Shown: positions 50,884-58,831 of the stretch, piece after piece
How the letters are laid out: each line of letters opens with the position of its first letter
How positions within the stretch are numbered: position 1 is the stretch's first letter
Assembly (NCBI RefSeq): GCF_013408665.1
Contig: NZ_JACCCL010000001.1
Location: 62,001-126,000 of the forward strand
Length of the DNA stretch: 64,000 nucleotides
From: Sporosarcina sp. JAI121
GTDB lineage: Bacteria; Bacillota; Bacilli; Bacillales_A; Planococcaceae
Direction: 5' to 3'
The notes under the pieces: generated by a model
What the model saw: the letters and a program-made list of their open reading frames with translations, nothing else
Told to the model about the DNA's origin: nothing
Database searches by the model: none
Translations under genes and position numbers: made by a program

Positions 50884-51654
50884 ATGGAACTAAAAAAAGT
50901 AACTGCAGTCGTAACGGGCGGAGCGTCGGGTCTTGGGGAGGCCACTGTAAGAAGGATAATCGGAGCTGGAGGGAAAGCAGCTATTTTCGATAGGAATGAA
51001 GAGCGTGGACGTGCCCTTGTGAATGAACTTGGGGAAGAAAGTGTTCTATTTCTGAAAACGGATGTTGCGAGTGCTGAAGAAGTGGAAGTAAATGTAGCTT
51101 CCGCCTTAGAGAAGTTCGGAGAAATAACTGCCGTTGTCAATTGCGCGGGCATTGCGACGCCGGGGAAAGTGTTGTCGCGAAGCGGTCCGATGGCGCTAGA
51201 CCAGTTTGAACAAGTCATCCAAGTAAACTTGATAGGCACGTTTAATGTAATTCGCATGGCAGCGGCGGCTATGCAAAGGAATGAACCAAACGAAGAAGGT
51301 GAACGCGGGGTCATTATAAATACTGCATCCGTTGCTGCTTTTGAAGGACAAATTGGACAGGCGGCTTATAGTGCCTCAAAGGGTGGTGTTGTCGGGCTGA
51401 CGTTACCGATTGCGCGTGAACTTGCGTCTTTCGGAATTCGTGTGATGACAATTGCACCCGGCCTTGTAGAAACACCGTTATTCGATGGTCTGCCGGAAGC
51501 TGCGCGTAATTCACTTGCATCAATGGTTCCATTCCCGAAACGGCTTGGTCGACCCAACGAATATGCCATGCTGGTAGAAAGTATCTTTACGAACACAATG
51601 CTTAATGGCGAAGTGATTCGTTTGGACGGCGCAATCCGGATGCAACCTAAGTGA
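50884..51654 (+). CDS. SDR 3-hydroxyacyl-CoA dehydrogenase (type II, HSD10-like)
   Basis: A 256-residue SDR with TGGASGLGEAT, NCAGIATPGKVL, catalytic Tyr162 and Lys166 in AAYSASKGGVVGL and the ending LNGEVIRLDGAIRMQPK. GERGVIINTASVAAFEGQIG is characteristic of the HSD10/type II 3-hydroxyacyl-CoA dehydrogenase group, which also handles 2-methyl-3-hydroxybutyryl-CoA of isoleucine breakdown. AAGGAGG precedes the ATG. It lies between a thiolase and an acyl-CoA dehydrogenase, fitting the third step of beta-oxidation. Confidence 0.88.
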   Translation: MELKKVTAVVTGGASGLGEATVRRIIGAGGKAAIFDRNEERGRALVNELGEESVLFLKTDVASAEEVEVNVASALEKFGEITAVVNCAGIATPGKVLSRSGPMALDQFEQVIQVNLIGTFNVIRMAAAAMQRNEPNEEGERGVIINTASVAAFEGQIGQAAYSASKGGVVGLTLPIARELASFGIRVMTIAPGLVETPLFDGLPEAARNSLASMVPFPKRLGRPNEYAMLVESIFTNTMLNGEVIRLDGAIRMQPK

Positions 51655-51718
51655 AGAAAATAGCATTTTTAACGAGTTAGACATAAACAAGTACTAGCTA
51701 TTAAAGGGGGCACTGCCG

Positions 51719-52870
51719 GTGGCAAAATACAGATTCGAAACTGATGAACACGTCATGTTCCGGGATTCGCTGCGAAAATTTCTTCAAAAAGAAGCGGTCC
51801 CGAATTACGATAAATGGGAAAAGGAGCGGCGCGTTCCGGTAGCTTTTTGGAAGAAGCTTGGCGAGATGGGTTTTCTCTGTCCGCAAGTGGAAGATAAATA
51901 CGGCGGGCTCGGTCTAGACTTCAGCTTTGGAGTCATTATCGGGGAGGAACTGGAACGAGTGGGATCGGGACTTACAGGTGTAGGTTTGCACAATGACATC
52001 GTTGTTCCTTACATTGAATCGTATGGCACGATTGAACAGAAAGAGCGTTGGTTGCCCGGTTGTGTAAGCGCCGATATCATAACAGCCATTGCAATGACGG
52101 AGCCGGGAACAGGATCGGATCTCGCCAATATCCAGACAACGGCGATCAAAGACGGTGATCACTATATCGTCAACGGACAAAAAACGTTTATCACAAACGG
52201 CATTAATGGAAATCTTGTGCTCCTCGCCGTAAAGACTGATCCACATGCTTCGCCAAAACACCGGGGCGTTAGTCTACTAGTCGTAGAAGAAGGGACTACC
52301 GGCTTTACGAAAGGTCGCAAGCTCGATAAAGTCGGTCTGCATTCGCAAGACACCGCTGAGCTTTTCTTTGAAGATTGTCGCGTACCTGTCGCGAATTTGA
52401 TCGGTGAAGAGGGTAAAGGTTTCAGCTATTTGATGGAAAAACTTCAACAGGAAAGACTTGTCGTTGCAATTGCTGCGCAAACAGCATCCGAAGATATGCT
52501 GGAAATGACGCTTGAATATGTGAAATCACGGAAAGCATTCGGTAAGCCGATTGGTTCATTTCAAAATACGCAGTTTAAACTTGCTGAAATCGCAACAAAA
52601 GTGGAAATTGGCAAAGCGTTTATCGAATCGCTTATCGAAGACCATATAGCGGGCAAGGACGTCGTCACGAAAGTATCCATGGCCAAATATTGGCTGACTG
52701 ATACGGCGCGGGAAATATCGGCGGAGTGTATGCAGCTTCACGGCGGTTACGGTTATATGGAAGAATATAAAATCGCGAGGCGTTACCGGGACATCCCTGT
52801 AGCATCGATTTATGCGGGAACGAATGAAATTATGAAAGTTATTATTGCCAAGAATATGGGGCTTAACTAG
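51719..52870 (+). CDS. Acyl-CoA dehydrogenase
   Basis: A 383-residue FAD enzyme performing the first oxidation of acyl-CoA. AMTEPGTGSDLANIQTTA and FITNGINGNLVLLAV bind FAD and substrate. RKAFGKPIGSFQNTQFKLA and the final CMQLHGGYGYMEEY plus IYAGTNEIMK are family motifs. The catalytic Glu is likely the one in the C-terminal third. The start is GTG at 51719, behind AAAGGGGGC. The next gene starts right after its stop. Chain length or branching preference is not visible. Confidence 0.9.
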   Translation: MAKYRFETDEHVMFRDSLRKFLQKEAVPNYDKWEKERRVPVAFWKKLGEMGFLCPQVEDKYGGLGLDFSFGVIIGEELERVGSGLTGVGLHNDIVVPYIESYGTIEQKERWLPGCVSADIITAIAMTEPGTGSDLANIQTTAIKDGDHYIVNGQKTFITNGINGNLVLLAVKTDPHASPKHRGVSLLVVEEGTTGFTKGRKLDKVGLHSQDTAELFFEDCRVPVANLIGEEGKGFSYLMEKLQQERLVVAIAAQTASEDMLEMTLEYVKSRKAFGKPIGSFQNTQFKLAEIATKVEIGKAFIESLIEDHIAGKDVVTKVSMAKYWLTDTAREISAECMQLHGGYGYMEEYKIARRYRDIPVASIYAGTNEIMKVIIAKNMGLN

Positions 52871-53860
52871 ATGAAGATGCTTGAAGGAATATACGTGCTC
52901 GACGTCACATATTATCTTCCAGGACCATATGCTGCCATGCGCCTTGCAGAAATGGGGGCCCATGTCATTAAAGTTGAACCGCCAGGCGGTGATCCAGCAA
53001 AAACAATGAGCGGTGGCATCGTTCATCAGGCGAATAATAAAGGAAAAGAATTCGTCACAGTTGATTTGAAAACTGAAGAAGGAAAAGCATCGATGATTGA
53101 ACTTATCAAAAAGTCGGATGTGTTGCTGGAATCGTTCAGACCGGGTGCAATGAAACGGCTCGGATTCGATTATGACACTGTCAAAGCATTGAAACCGGAT
53201 ATTGTTTACTGTTCGATGACAGGGTATGGACAAGATGGTCCGCTTTCAGTAGTAGGAAGTCACGATATAAATTATATGGCGTTATCCGGTGTACTTTCCC
53301 AATTCACTGATTTTGAAGGGAAACCGATTCATCCCGAAAATACAATTGCGGATTATGTGGGTGCGGTTGCAGTATCCGAAGGGATTCTCGGGGCACTTGT
53401 GCAGAAGTTCCGTACAGGACAAGGTTCATTCGTCGACATCGCAATTGCCGATGCATTGCTTGATTTTCAAGGGACTCATCTTGCATACAATGAAAAAGGC
53501 ATTTCGGCTAGTGGTATTCCGGAAATCGATGGTACCTACATTTGTTACGGATTATATCCGACCAAAGATGGCAGGCACGTTGCACTTGGAGCCCTTGAAC
53601 CAAAGTTTTGGAACAACTTCTGCGAATTTGCGAAACGACCGGAATGGAAACAGTGTGGTTACTATGCAACAGGTACTCCCGAACACTCGGAAGTTAGTGA
53701 CTTTATCGCATCGTTATCTTGGAACGAATGGCTCGATATTTCATGCCGAACCGATTTTTGTATGACACCTGTCATGCGGATCACCGATTTATCAGAACAT
53801 CCTTATTGGCAGTCGCGGGGAATAAACAATGAAAAAGTGAAAGTCATTCATTCCAACTAA
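52871..53860 (+). CDS. CaiB/BaiF-family CoA-transferase, 2-methylacyl-CoA racemase-like
   Basis: A 329-residue type III CoA-transferase fold. ADYVGAVAVSEGILGAL and RTGQGSFVDIAIADALL are family motifs. GSHDINYMALSG holds the key Asp, and the -HDINYLALSG- form is the one of alpha-methylacyl-CoA racemase rather than of true CoA transferases. It follows the acyl-CoA dehydrogenase stop without a gap. A racemase beside beta-oxidation genes would allow use of both 2-methyl epimers, which hints at a branched or 2-methyl acid as substrate. A CoA-transfer role cannot be excluded. Confidence 0.85.
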   Translation: MKMLEGIYVLDVTYYLPGPYAAMRLAEMGAHVIKVEPPGGDPAKTMSGGIVHQANNKGKEFVTVDLKTEEGKASMIELIKKSDVLLESFRPGAMKRLGFDYDTVKALKPDIVYCSMTGYGQDGPLSVVGSHDINYMALSGVLSQFTDFEGKPIHPENTIADYVGAVAVSEGILGALVQKFRTGQGSFVDIAIADALLDFQGTHLAYNEKGISASGIPEIDGTYICYGLYPTKDGRHVALGALEPKFWNNFCEFAKRPEWKQCGYYATGTPEHSEVSDFIASLSWNEWLDISCRTDFCMTPVMRITDLSEHPYWQSRGINNEKVKVIHSN

Positions 53861-53876
53861 AAGGAGCTGGATTTTT

Positions 53877-55499
53877 ATGATGCAAACGCCACTTTTATTG
53901 ACGTCATTTGTTAAACGGGCGGAGCAGTTCTTTCCGGATAAATTAATCATTTCACGCACGGCAGAGAATACGATTCACCGGATTCCATACAGGGATTTTG
54001 CAAAACGGTCGCGAAAACTTGCCGACGCGCTTACGAAACTTGGGATGAAACATGGAACAAAAGTAGGGTCGTTTGGCTGGAATCATCACCGTCACCTAGA
54101 GGCGTACTTTGGTGTGCCATGTACAGGCGCTGTTCTTCATATGATCAATATCCGTCTGTCACCGGAACATATTGCTTACGTGATTAACCATGCCGAAGAT
54201 GAAATTCTGCTTGTCGATGATAACTTATTTCCGCACTTGTCCCAACTTGCACCCATGCTAAAGACCGTGAAACATTACGTCATCATGGGTGATAGTACAG
54301 AGATTCCGGAGACGAAGCTTGAAAATGTCCATTCATATGAAGCGCTAATTGAGGCTGCTTCCGATGACTTTGAATTCCCGGAGGATCTGGATGAAAACAC
54401 ACCGGCAGGGATGTGTTACACATCTGCTACAACCGGAAATCCAAAAGGGGTCGTCTATACACATCGTGGACTTGTACTACACAGTTACGCGCTAGGACTG
54501 GCTGATGCGATGGGTATGAGAGAGCGGGACGTGATAATGCCGATTGTTCCGATGTTCCACGCGAATGCATGGGGAATGCCTTTCGCGGCTGTCTTCTTTG
54601 GCACAACGCAAGTTTTACCCGGTCCGGGTTTCAATCCGGCTCTAATCCTGGATTTAATTGAACAGGAAAAAGTTACGCTTACAGCTGGAGTGCCAACAAT
54701 TTGGTTAGCTGTATTGAAAGAGCTAGAGAAAAATCCACGGGATATTGCGTCTTTACGTGCGGTTGTAAGCGGGGGCTCTGCCTCACCTAAAGGTTTAATC
54801 CGTACGTTCGAAGAGAAATATAGAATCCCGTTCATCGTCGGTTACGGATTAACTGAAACGACACCCCTTGTTAGCTTGTCCGTTTTTACATCGAAAATGG
54901 ATAATTTAACAATGGACGAGCGGGTTGATATCCGTTCACTCCAAGGGCTGACAATGCCGGGGCTTGAGGTTCAGATTATCAATGAAAAAGGCGAAGTGCC
55001 TTGGGACGGCAAAACAATGGGGGAGTTAATAGTCAGGGGCCCGTGGATTGCAAGTGAATATTACAAAGATGAACGTACTGTGAATGCATTCAAAGATGGA
55101 TGGTTCTATACTGGAGATATTGCAGTTATGACAGGAGATGGCTATCTCAAATTGACGGATAGAACAGCAGATTTGATAAAAAGCGGTGGCGAATGGATTT
55201 CGTCCGTTGATCTTGAAAATGCGCTGATGACTCATGAAGCTGTATTTGAGGCGGCAGTGGTAGCGGTTCCACACGAAAAGTGGCTGGAGCGCCCGCTTGC
55301 TTGTGTAGTATTACATGAAGGGCAGACAGCCGATGATGAGATGAAAAAACAATTGTTGACCTATCTTGAAAATCAGTTTGCAAAATGGTGGGTTCCGGAC
55401 GATGTTGTATTCTTGGATGAAATTCCAAAAACGTCTGTAGGTAAATTCCTGAAAAGGGCGTTGCGGGACCAATTGACTGAACGTTTGGAAGAAGTGTGA
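53877..55499 (+). CDS. Acyl-CoA synthetase (long/medium-chain fatty-acid CoA ligase type)
   Basis: A 540-residue AMP-forming CoA ligase that activates the acid for the operon's beta-oxidation. The ATP-binding loop TSATTGNPKGVVYTHRG, the YGLTETTPLVSL motif and GWFYTGDIAVM, DRTADLIKSGGEWISS and the final KTSVGKFLKR lysine motif are all in place. MFHANAWGMPFAA occurs in medium- and long-chain ligases. The start ATG at 53877 (or the next at 53880) follows AAAGGAG. It ends the operon before a terminator. Substrate is not fixed by sequence. Confidence 0.9.
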   Translation: MMQTPLLLTSFVKRAEQFFPDKLIISRTAENTIHRIPYRDFAKRSRKLADALTKLGMKHGTKVGSFGWNHHRHLEAYFGVPCTGAVLHMINIRLSPEHIAYVINHAEDEILLVDDNLFPHLSQLAPMLKTVKHYVIMGDSTEIPETKLENVHSYEALIEAASDDFEFPEDLDENTPAGMCYTSATTGNPKGVVYTHRGLVLHSYALGLADAMGMRERDVIMPIVPMFHANAWGMPFAAVFFGTTQVLPGPGFNPALILDLIEQEKVTLTAGVPTIWLAVLKELEKNPRDIASLRAVVSGGSASPKGLIRTFEEKYRIPFIVGYGLTETTPLVSLSVFTSKMDNLTMDERVDIRSLQGLTMPGLEVQIINEKGEVPWDGKTMGELIVRGPWIASEYYKDERTVNAFKDGWFYTGDIAVMTGDGYLKLTDRTADLIKSGGEWISSVDLENALMTHEAVFEAAVVAVPHEKWLERPLACVVLHEGQTADDEMKKQLLTYLENQFAKWWVPDDVVFLDEIPKTSVGKFLKRALRDQLTERLEEV

Positions 55500-55504
55500 A
55501 TGTA

Positions 55505-55536
55505 AGCCATCCGATGAATAGCGGATGGCTTTATTT
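55505..55536 (+). terminator. Terminator of the beta-oxidation operon
   Basis: AGCCATCCG pairs with CGGATGGCT, followed by TTTATTT. Confidence 0.85.
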
Positions 55537-55582
55537 CCGTTGATGCAGTTGATTGTACACAATTAAATTGTATATATGTCTT

Positions 55583-55747
55583 TGTGGATAACTATTTTCC
55601 GGAACTTATAGCTGTTGATAACTACCGATTATATATTTAATCATGAAGTTCTGTGGATAAATGTGCAATCTTCTGAAATTATCAACAATTTTATTAAGTT
55701 ATCCACCCAAGATGAGGATAACTTAATAAAAATCAAAGATATCCACA
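55583..55747. other. DnaA-box cluster (seven sites in 165 bases)
   Basis: Two perfect boxes TGTGGATAA (55583-55591, 55652-55660) lie on the minus-strand orientation. TGTTGATAA (55613-55621), TTATCAACA (55679-55687), TTATCCACC (55699-55707), TGAGGATAA (55713-55721) and ATATCCACA (55739-55747) each differ from TTATCCACA by one base. The region is AT-rich. There is no dnaA or dnaN gene, so it is not the main origin. A DnaA-titrating or regulatory cluster like those known in B. subtilis is likely. The remaining bases to 56020 show nothing else. Confidence 0.8.
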
Positions 55748-56020
55748 ATATAAAAATGTCCTGTTTTGATCAAGTCATGAAATTAATTGAAGTAAGAACT
55801 CTGAATAAAGTATTCGTAAACGACAAAAAGCCTGAATCGCATTTTTTGTAATCAATATAGCGGATAATAATGAAATGAACTCATATTCGCATTTCATCCT
55901 GCGTAAAATACAATATAACAAACGGAACCTCTTGCCGCGTTGGAGCGTCCTTTCTGCTATCGGACTCTATTTGCATAGGGGGGCCGAATTTAGTAAAGTA
56001 AAAGATAGCGGAGGCGTAAC

Positions 56021-56632
56021 TTGGAAAATTGGATTACTGAATTTATGGGCGAGTTTGGTTATTTTGGTGTGTTTTTATTAATCATGATTGAAAATATTTT
56101 TCCGCCTATCCCATCCGAAGTCATTTTGACATTCGGTGGATTTATGACGACGTATTCGGATATGACGCGAACAGGTGTCATCATTGCGGCAACAGCCGGT
56201 TCGGTAATCGGGGCGATGATTTTGTATAGTATCGGGTTACTTCTCGATGTTGCACGCCTTGAGAAAATTGTCGATCGCTGGGGCCCTCTTTTGCGGCTTA
56301 AACGGAAAGACATTCACCGGGCTGATGCATGGTTCGACAAATATGGGCCGTGGACAGTGTTGCTCTGTCGTCTTGTTCCTTTGATTCGAAGTCTAATCTC
56401 GATTCCGGCAGGTATGTCGGGTATGAACTTCCCGCTTTTCATTCTGCTTACAACAATCGGCAGTTTGATCTGGAATACAACACTTGTTTCCCTCGGCGCA
56501 GCAGTCGGTGACAATTGGGAGTCAATTGTCCGCTACATGGACATCTATTCAACTATTGCGTATGTACTAATAGGAATTGGCGGTATAGCGGTTTGTTTCT
56601 TGTACATCCGCTTCCGTAGAAAGAGAGTGTAA
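56021..56632 (+). CDS. DedA-family membrane protein, likely undecaprenyl-phosphate translocase (UptA-like)
   Basis: A 203-residue protein with about five helices. The DedA core ENIFPPIPSEVILTFGGFM and the RLVPLIRSLISIPAGMSGM stretch with conserved arginines are present. Some DedA proteins (B. subtilis UptA, formerly YngC) return undecaprenyl phosphate to the inner leaflet. The next gene, 7 bases on, is uppP, which makes undecaprenyl phosphate, so the two form a natural recycling pair. Translation starts with TTG at 56021 behind GGAGGCG. The specific role is an inference from neighbourhood. Confidence 0.85.
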   Translation: MENWITEFMGEFGYFGVFLLIMIENIFPPIPSEVILTFGGFMTTYSDMTRTGVIIAATAGSVIGAMILYSIGLLLDVARLEKIVDRWGPLLRLKRKDIHRADAWFDKYGPWTVLLCRLVPLIRSLISIPAGMSGMNFPLFILLTTIGSLIWNTTLVSLGAAVGDNWESIVRYMDIYSTIAYVLIGIGGIAVCFLYIRFRRKRV

Positions 56633-56639
56633 CTAACTT

Positions 56640-57467
56640 ATGGAACTATTTGATTTGATTAAAGCATTGATACTCGGATTTGTTGAAGGAATGACGGAGT
56701 TTGCACCTGTATCTTCGACGGGCCACTTGATTATCGTTGATGACATGTGGCTGAAGACGGAAGAGTTTTTAGGTAAATATCCCGCAATCACATTCAAGAT
56801 TGTGATTCAGTTAGGTTCGATATTAGCTGTCATCGTCGTTTTTTGGAAGCGTCTGTTCAGCCTAGTTGGTTTGTATAAAATTGATGGCAAGAAAATGAAT
56901 TCCCGTTTCAATTTAGGGCATGTCATTATTGGTATGCTTCCGGCGGTCGTTCTTGGATTTGCTTTCAAAGATCTGATTGATGATTATTTGTTCGGAGTGG
57001 AAACAGTTATCTTTGCCCTTGTCGCAGGGGCGATACTTATGATCGTAGCCGATAAGTTCGGACCGAAAAAACCGAAAGTGCAAACGCTGGATCAGATCAC
57101 CTACAAGCAGGCGTTCTCAGTCGGTCTTGTCCAATGTCTGTCACTATGGCCAGGGTTTTCACGTTCAGGAGCAACGATTTCGGGCGGTGTATTATTTGGC
57201 ATGAATCACCGGACAGCAGCGGATTTCACGTTCATTATGGCTGTTCCAATCATGATGGGGGCAAGTCTTGTATCGATTTTAAAAAACTGGGAATACCTGT
57301 CGATGGACGATTTGTCGTTTTATATCGTCGGATTCATCAGTGCCTTCGTTTTTGCACTAATTTCAATCCGCTTCTTCTTGAAGCTCATCTCGCGCGTTAA
57401 GCTTGTACCATTTGCAATCTATCGACTGATATTGGCTGCTGTATTAGCGGTTATTGTATTTTTATAA
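56640..57467 (+). CDS. uppP: Undecaprenyl-diphosphate phosphatase
   Basis: A 275-residue membrane phosphatase (BacA/UppP) that turns undecaprenyl diphosphate into the monophosphate carrier for cell-wall synthesis, and gives bacitracin tolerance. Both active-site segments are visible: GFVEGMTEFAPVSSTGHL (residues 13-30) and LSLWPGFSRSGATISGG (about 167-183). The usual form has TEFLP, here TEFAP. About eight helices are seen. It is co-transcribed with the DedA gene and ends in a strong terminator. Confidence 0.95.
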   Translation: MELFDLIKALILGFVEGMTEFAPVSSTGHLIIVDDMWLKTEEFLGKYPAITFKIVIQLGSILAVIVVFWKRLFSLVGLYKIDGKKMNSRFNLGHVIIGMLPAVVLGFAFKDLIDDYLFGVETVIFALVAGAILMIVADKFGPKKPKVQTLDQITYKQAFSVGLVQCLSLWPGFSRSGATISGGVLFGMNHRTAADFTFIMAVPIMMGASLVSILKNWEYLSMDDLSFYIVGFISAFVFALISIRFFLKLISRVKLVPFAIYRLILAAVLAVIVFL

Positions 57468-57473
57468 GAAATT

Positions 57474-57516
57474 AAAACGACTCCTGTACATTGGTGTACA
57501 GGAGTCGTTTTTTGTT
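57474..57516 (+). terminator. Terminator of the dedA-uppP operon
   Basis: AAAACGACTCCTGTACA pairs with TGTACAGGAGTCGTTTT around TTGG. Confidence 0.95.
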
Positions 57517-57580
57517 TTTACAATATAGTCATTGACTGAAGCTATCGGGGTTAGGGAAAAGTATACTACGAGGGATTGTC

Positions 57581-57690
57581 CAGCCTACACGCTTCGGCGC
57601 TCTGGGGATGCCTCTCGCCCTAAGCCTGGATTAGCGCTTCGCATCCAGTCTTAGGACTTCGGCTACCCCTTTGCCGCGCCTGCGCTGAGT
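57581..57690 (-). repeat. Intergenic repeat family, copy 3 (complete, inverted)
   Basis: Read on the minus strand it shows ACTCAGCGCAGGCGC, GGGGTAGCCGAAGTCCTAAG, CTTAGGGCGAGAGGCATCC and GAGCGCCGAAGCGTGTAG, the same order as copy 2. Its inner part ACTGGAT...ATCCAG forms an extra hairpin. Confidence 0.8.
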
Positions 57691-57781
57691 TGTTCATTAT
57701 CAAGAGGATTTTGATTTTGGCTGATAAGATAAAGTGATTAAAATTCGATACTACTTTCTTACGCAGAAGACGCATTACAGG

Positions 57782-57816
57782 TCGCGGGAGGCATCCCCTA
57801 GCGCCGAAGCGTGTAT
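57782..57816 (+). repeat. Intergenic repeat family, copy 4 (right half)
   Basis: TCGCGGGAGGCATCCCC followed by TAGCGCCGAAGCGTGTA matches the right end of copy 3, here on the plus strand. Confidence 0.65.
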
Positions 57817-57873
57817 CATGGAGAATTCCTTATCCAGTCTATGTTGGCAGGCTTTTTACTGTCTTTATTTATA

Positions 57874-57908
57874 GCAGAATGCATCCCCATAGCGCAATTG
57901 AAGGAAAT
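57874..57908 (+). repeat. Intergenic repeat family, copy 5 (degenerate right half)
   Basis: GCAGAATGCATCCCCATAGC followed by GCAATTGAAGGAAA resembles the right end of the copy at 60522. It reaches to 13 bases from the stop of the IclR gene. Confidence 0.5.
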
Positions 57909-57920
57909 CTTTACCCCAAC

Positions 57921-58661
57921 TCAATTACTGTTAGAACCCAACTTATCAGAAACCCTTTTACCTGTCTCAATCGCTTTTTCAATAAGGAAATCCAACCGGT
58001 TATCAGTCAGGCTGAAGCTGACGACACCTATACTGATTGCCCCTACAACTTCTCCAATACCATCCACGACTGCCACAGCGACAGAAGAAGTTCCTTCCGT
58101 TCTCTCACCATGACTCGTTGCGTAGCCTTGTTTTTTAATCTGTTTTAGAGTTATTTTAATCGGCTCCAATTGTTCCACCGGCAAAAGTTTCTGCAAAATA
58201 GCATCCGATTTGGAAGAAGACATGTTGGCAAGCATCGCTTTATTCGCCGCCCCGATATGCATCGGAATGCGCAAACCCAGTTGGTCGTATATTCGGATTG
58301 TATTGTTTTCGCTGTCAATTCTCTCCATTATTATGGCTTCCGATCCTGCTGGTCGGCTGAGATAGACACTTTCGTCCACTTCACGGCTTAAACGCTCCAA
58401 CTCTGGTCTTATTTTATTGACATAATCCATAGAATCATACACTTGTAAACCGTATTCCAACCAAATCGTGCCAAGGCGATAGCATTTTGTGCGTTCATCC
58501 TGCTCCACCATGCCTTGCTTAATCATCGACTTCAATAATCTGTGCATCGTGCTGAGCGGTAGTTCGCATTTCTTGGATAAGTCGGAAATGGAGATGCCGT
58601 TTCCGGTCGTATGTGTTGCAAGTGCATTCGCCACGGTCATGGCACGGTCAATTGATTGCAT
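57921..58661 (-). CDS. IclR-family transcriptional regulator
   Basis: A 246-residue regulator. The N-terminal winged helix-turn-helix (GISISDLSKKCELPLSTMHR, residues about 22-45) is followed by the IclR effector domain with VDESVYLSRPAGSEAIIMER, HIGAANKAMLANM and GTSSVAVAVVDGIGEVVGAI. It is divergent from the dimethylargininase operon, and two tandem TTCC-N7-GGAA palindromes lie in the shared gap, so it is the likely repressor. The ATG at 58661 lies 8 bases after AGGCGG. A GTG at 58670 falls in that site. The inducer is presumably the operon's substrate. Confidence 0.9.
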   Translation of the reverse strand: MQSIDRAMTVANALATHTTGNGISISDLSKKCELPLSTMHRLLKSMIKQGMVEQDERTKCYRLGTIWLEYGLQVYDSMDYVNKIRPELERLSREVDESVYLSRPAGSEAIIMERIDSENNTIRIYDQLGLRIPMHIGAANKAMLANMSSSKSDAILQKLLPVEQLEPIKITLKQIKKQGYATSHGERTEGTSSVAVAVVDGIGEVVGAISIGVVSFSLTDNRLDFLIEKAIETGKRVSDKLGSNSN

Positions 58662-58740
58662 AGAAAACACCGCCTGTCATTCAAATAACTACATAATACC
58701 TATTATTCAGAAAAAGATGATTACTATTATTCAAAATACA

Positions 58741-58819
58741 TTGACATTATATCATGTAGAGAATATATTTTATATATAAACTTTCCATTCCACGGAAACG
58801 TTTTCCATTAGACGGAAAA
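58741..58819 (+). promoter_or_regulatory. Promoter and tandem IclR operators of the dimethylargininase operon
   Basis: TTGACA (58741-58746) and TATATT (58764-58769) with a 17-base spacer form a near-ideal SigA promoter. Downstream stand TTTCC-ATTCCAC-GGAAA (58782-58798) and TTTTCC-ATTAGAC-GGAAAA (58801-58819). Their centres are 20 bases apart, two helix turns, so two dimers could bind the same face. Between them GGAAACGTTTTCC resembles a degenerate cre. Confidence 0.8.
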
Positions 58820-58831
58820 GGGTGAGACGAA

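Noticed and set aside
55615-55851. A 78-codon frame starting with TTG through the DnaA-box cluster.
   Set aside because: It has no ribosome binding site, no recognisable domain, and its first half is made of the DnaA boxes themselves. The AT-rich composition alone explains the low stop density.
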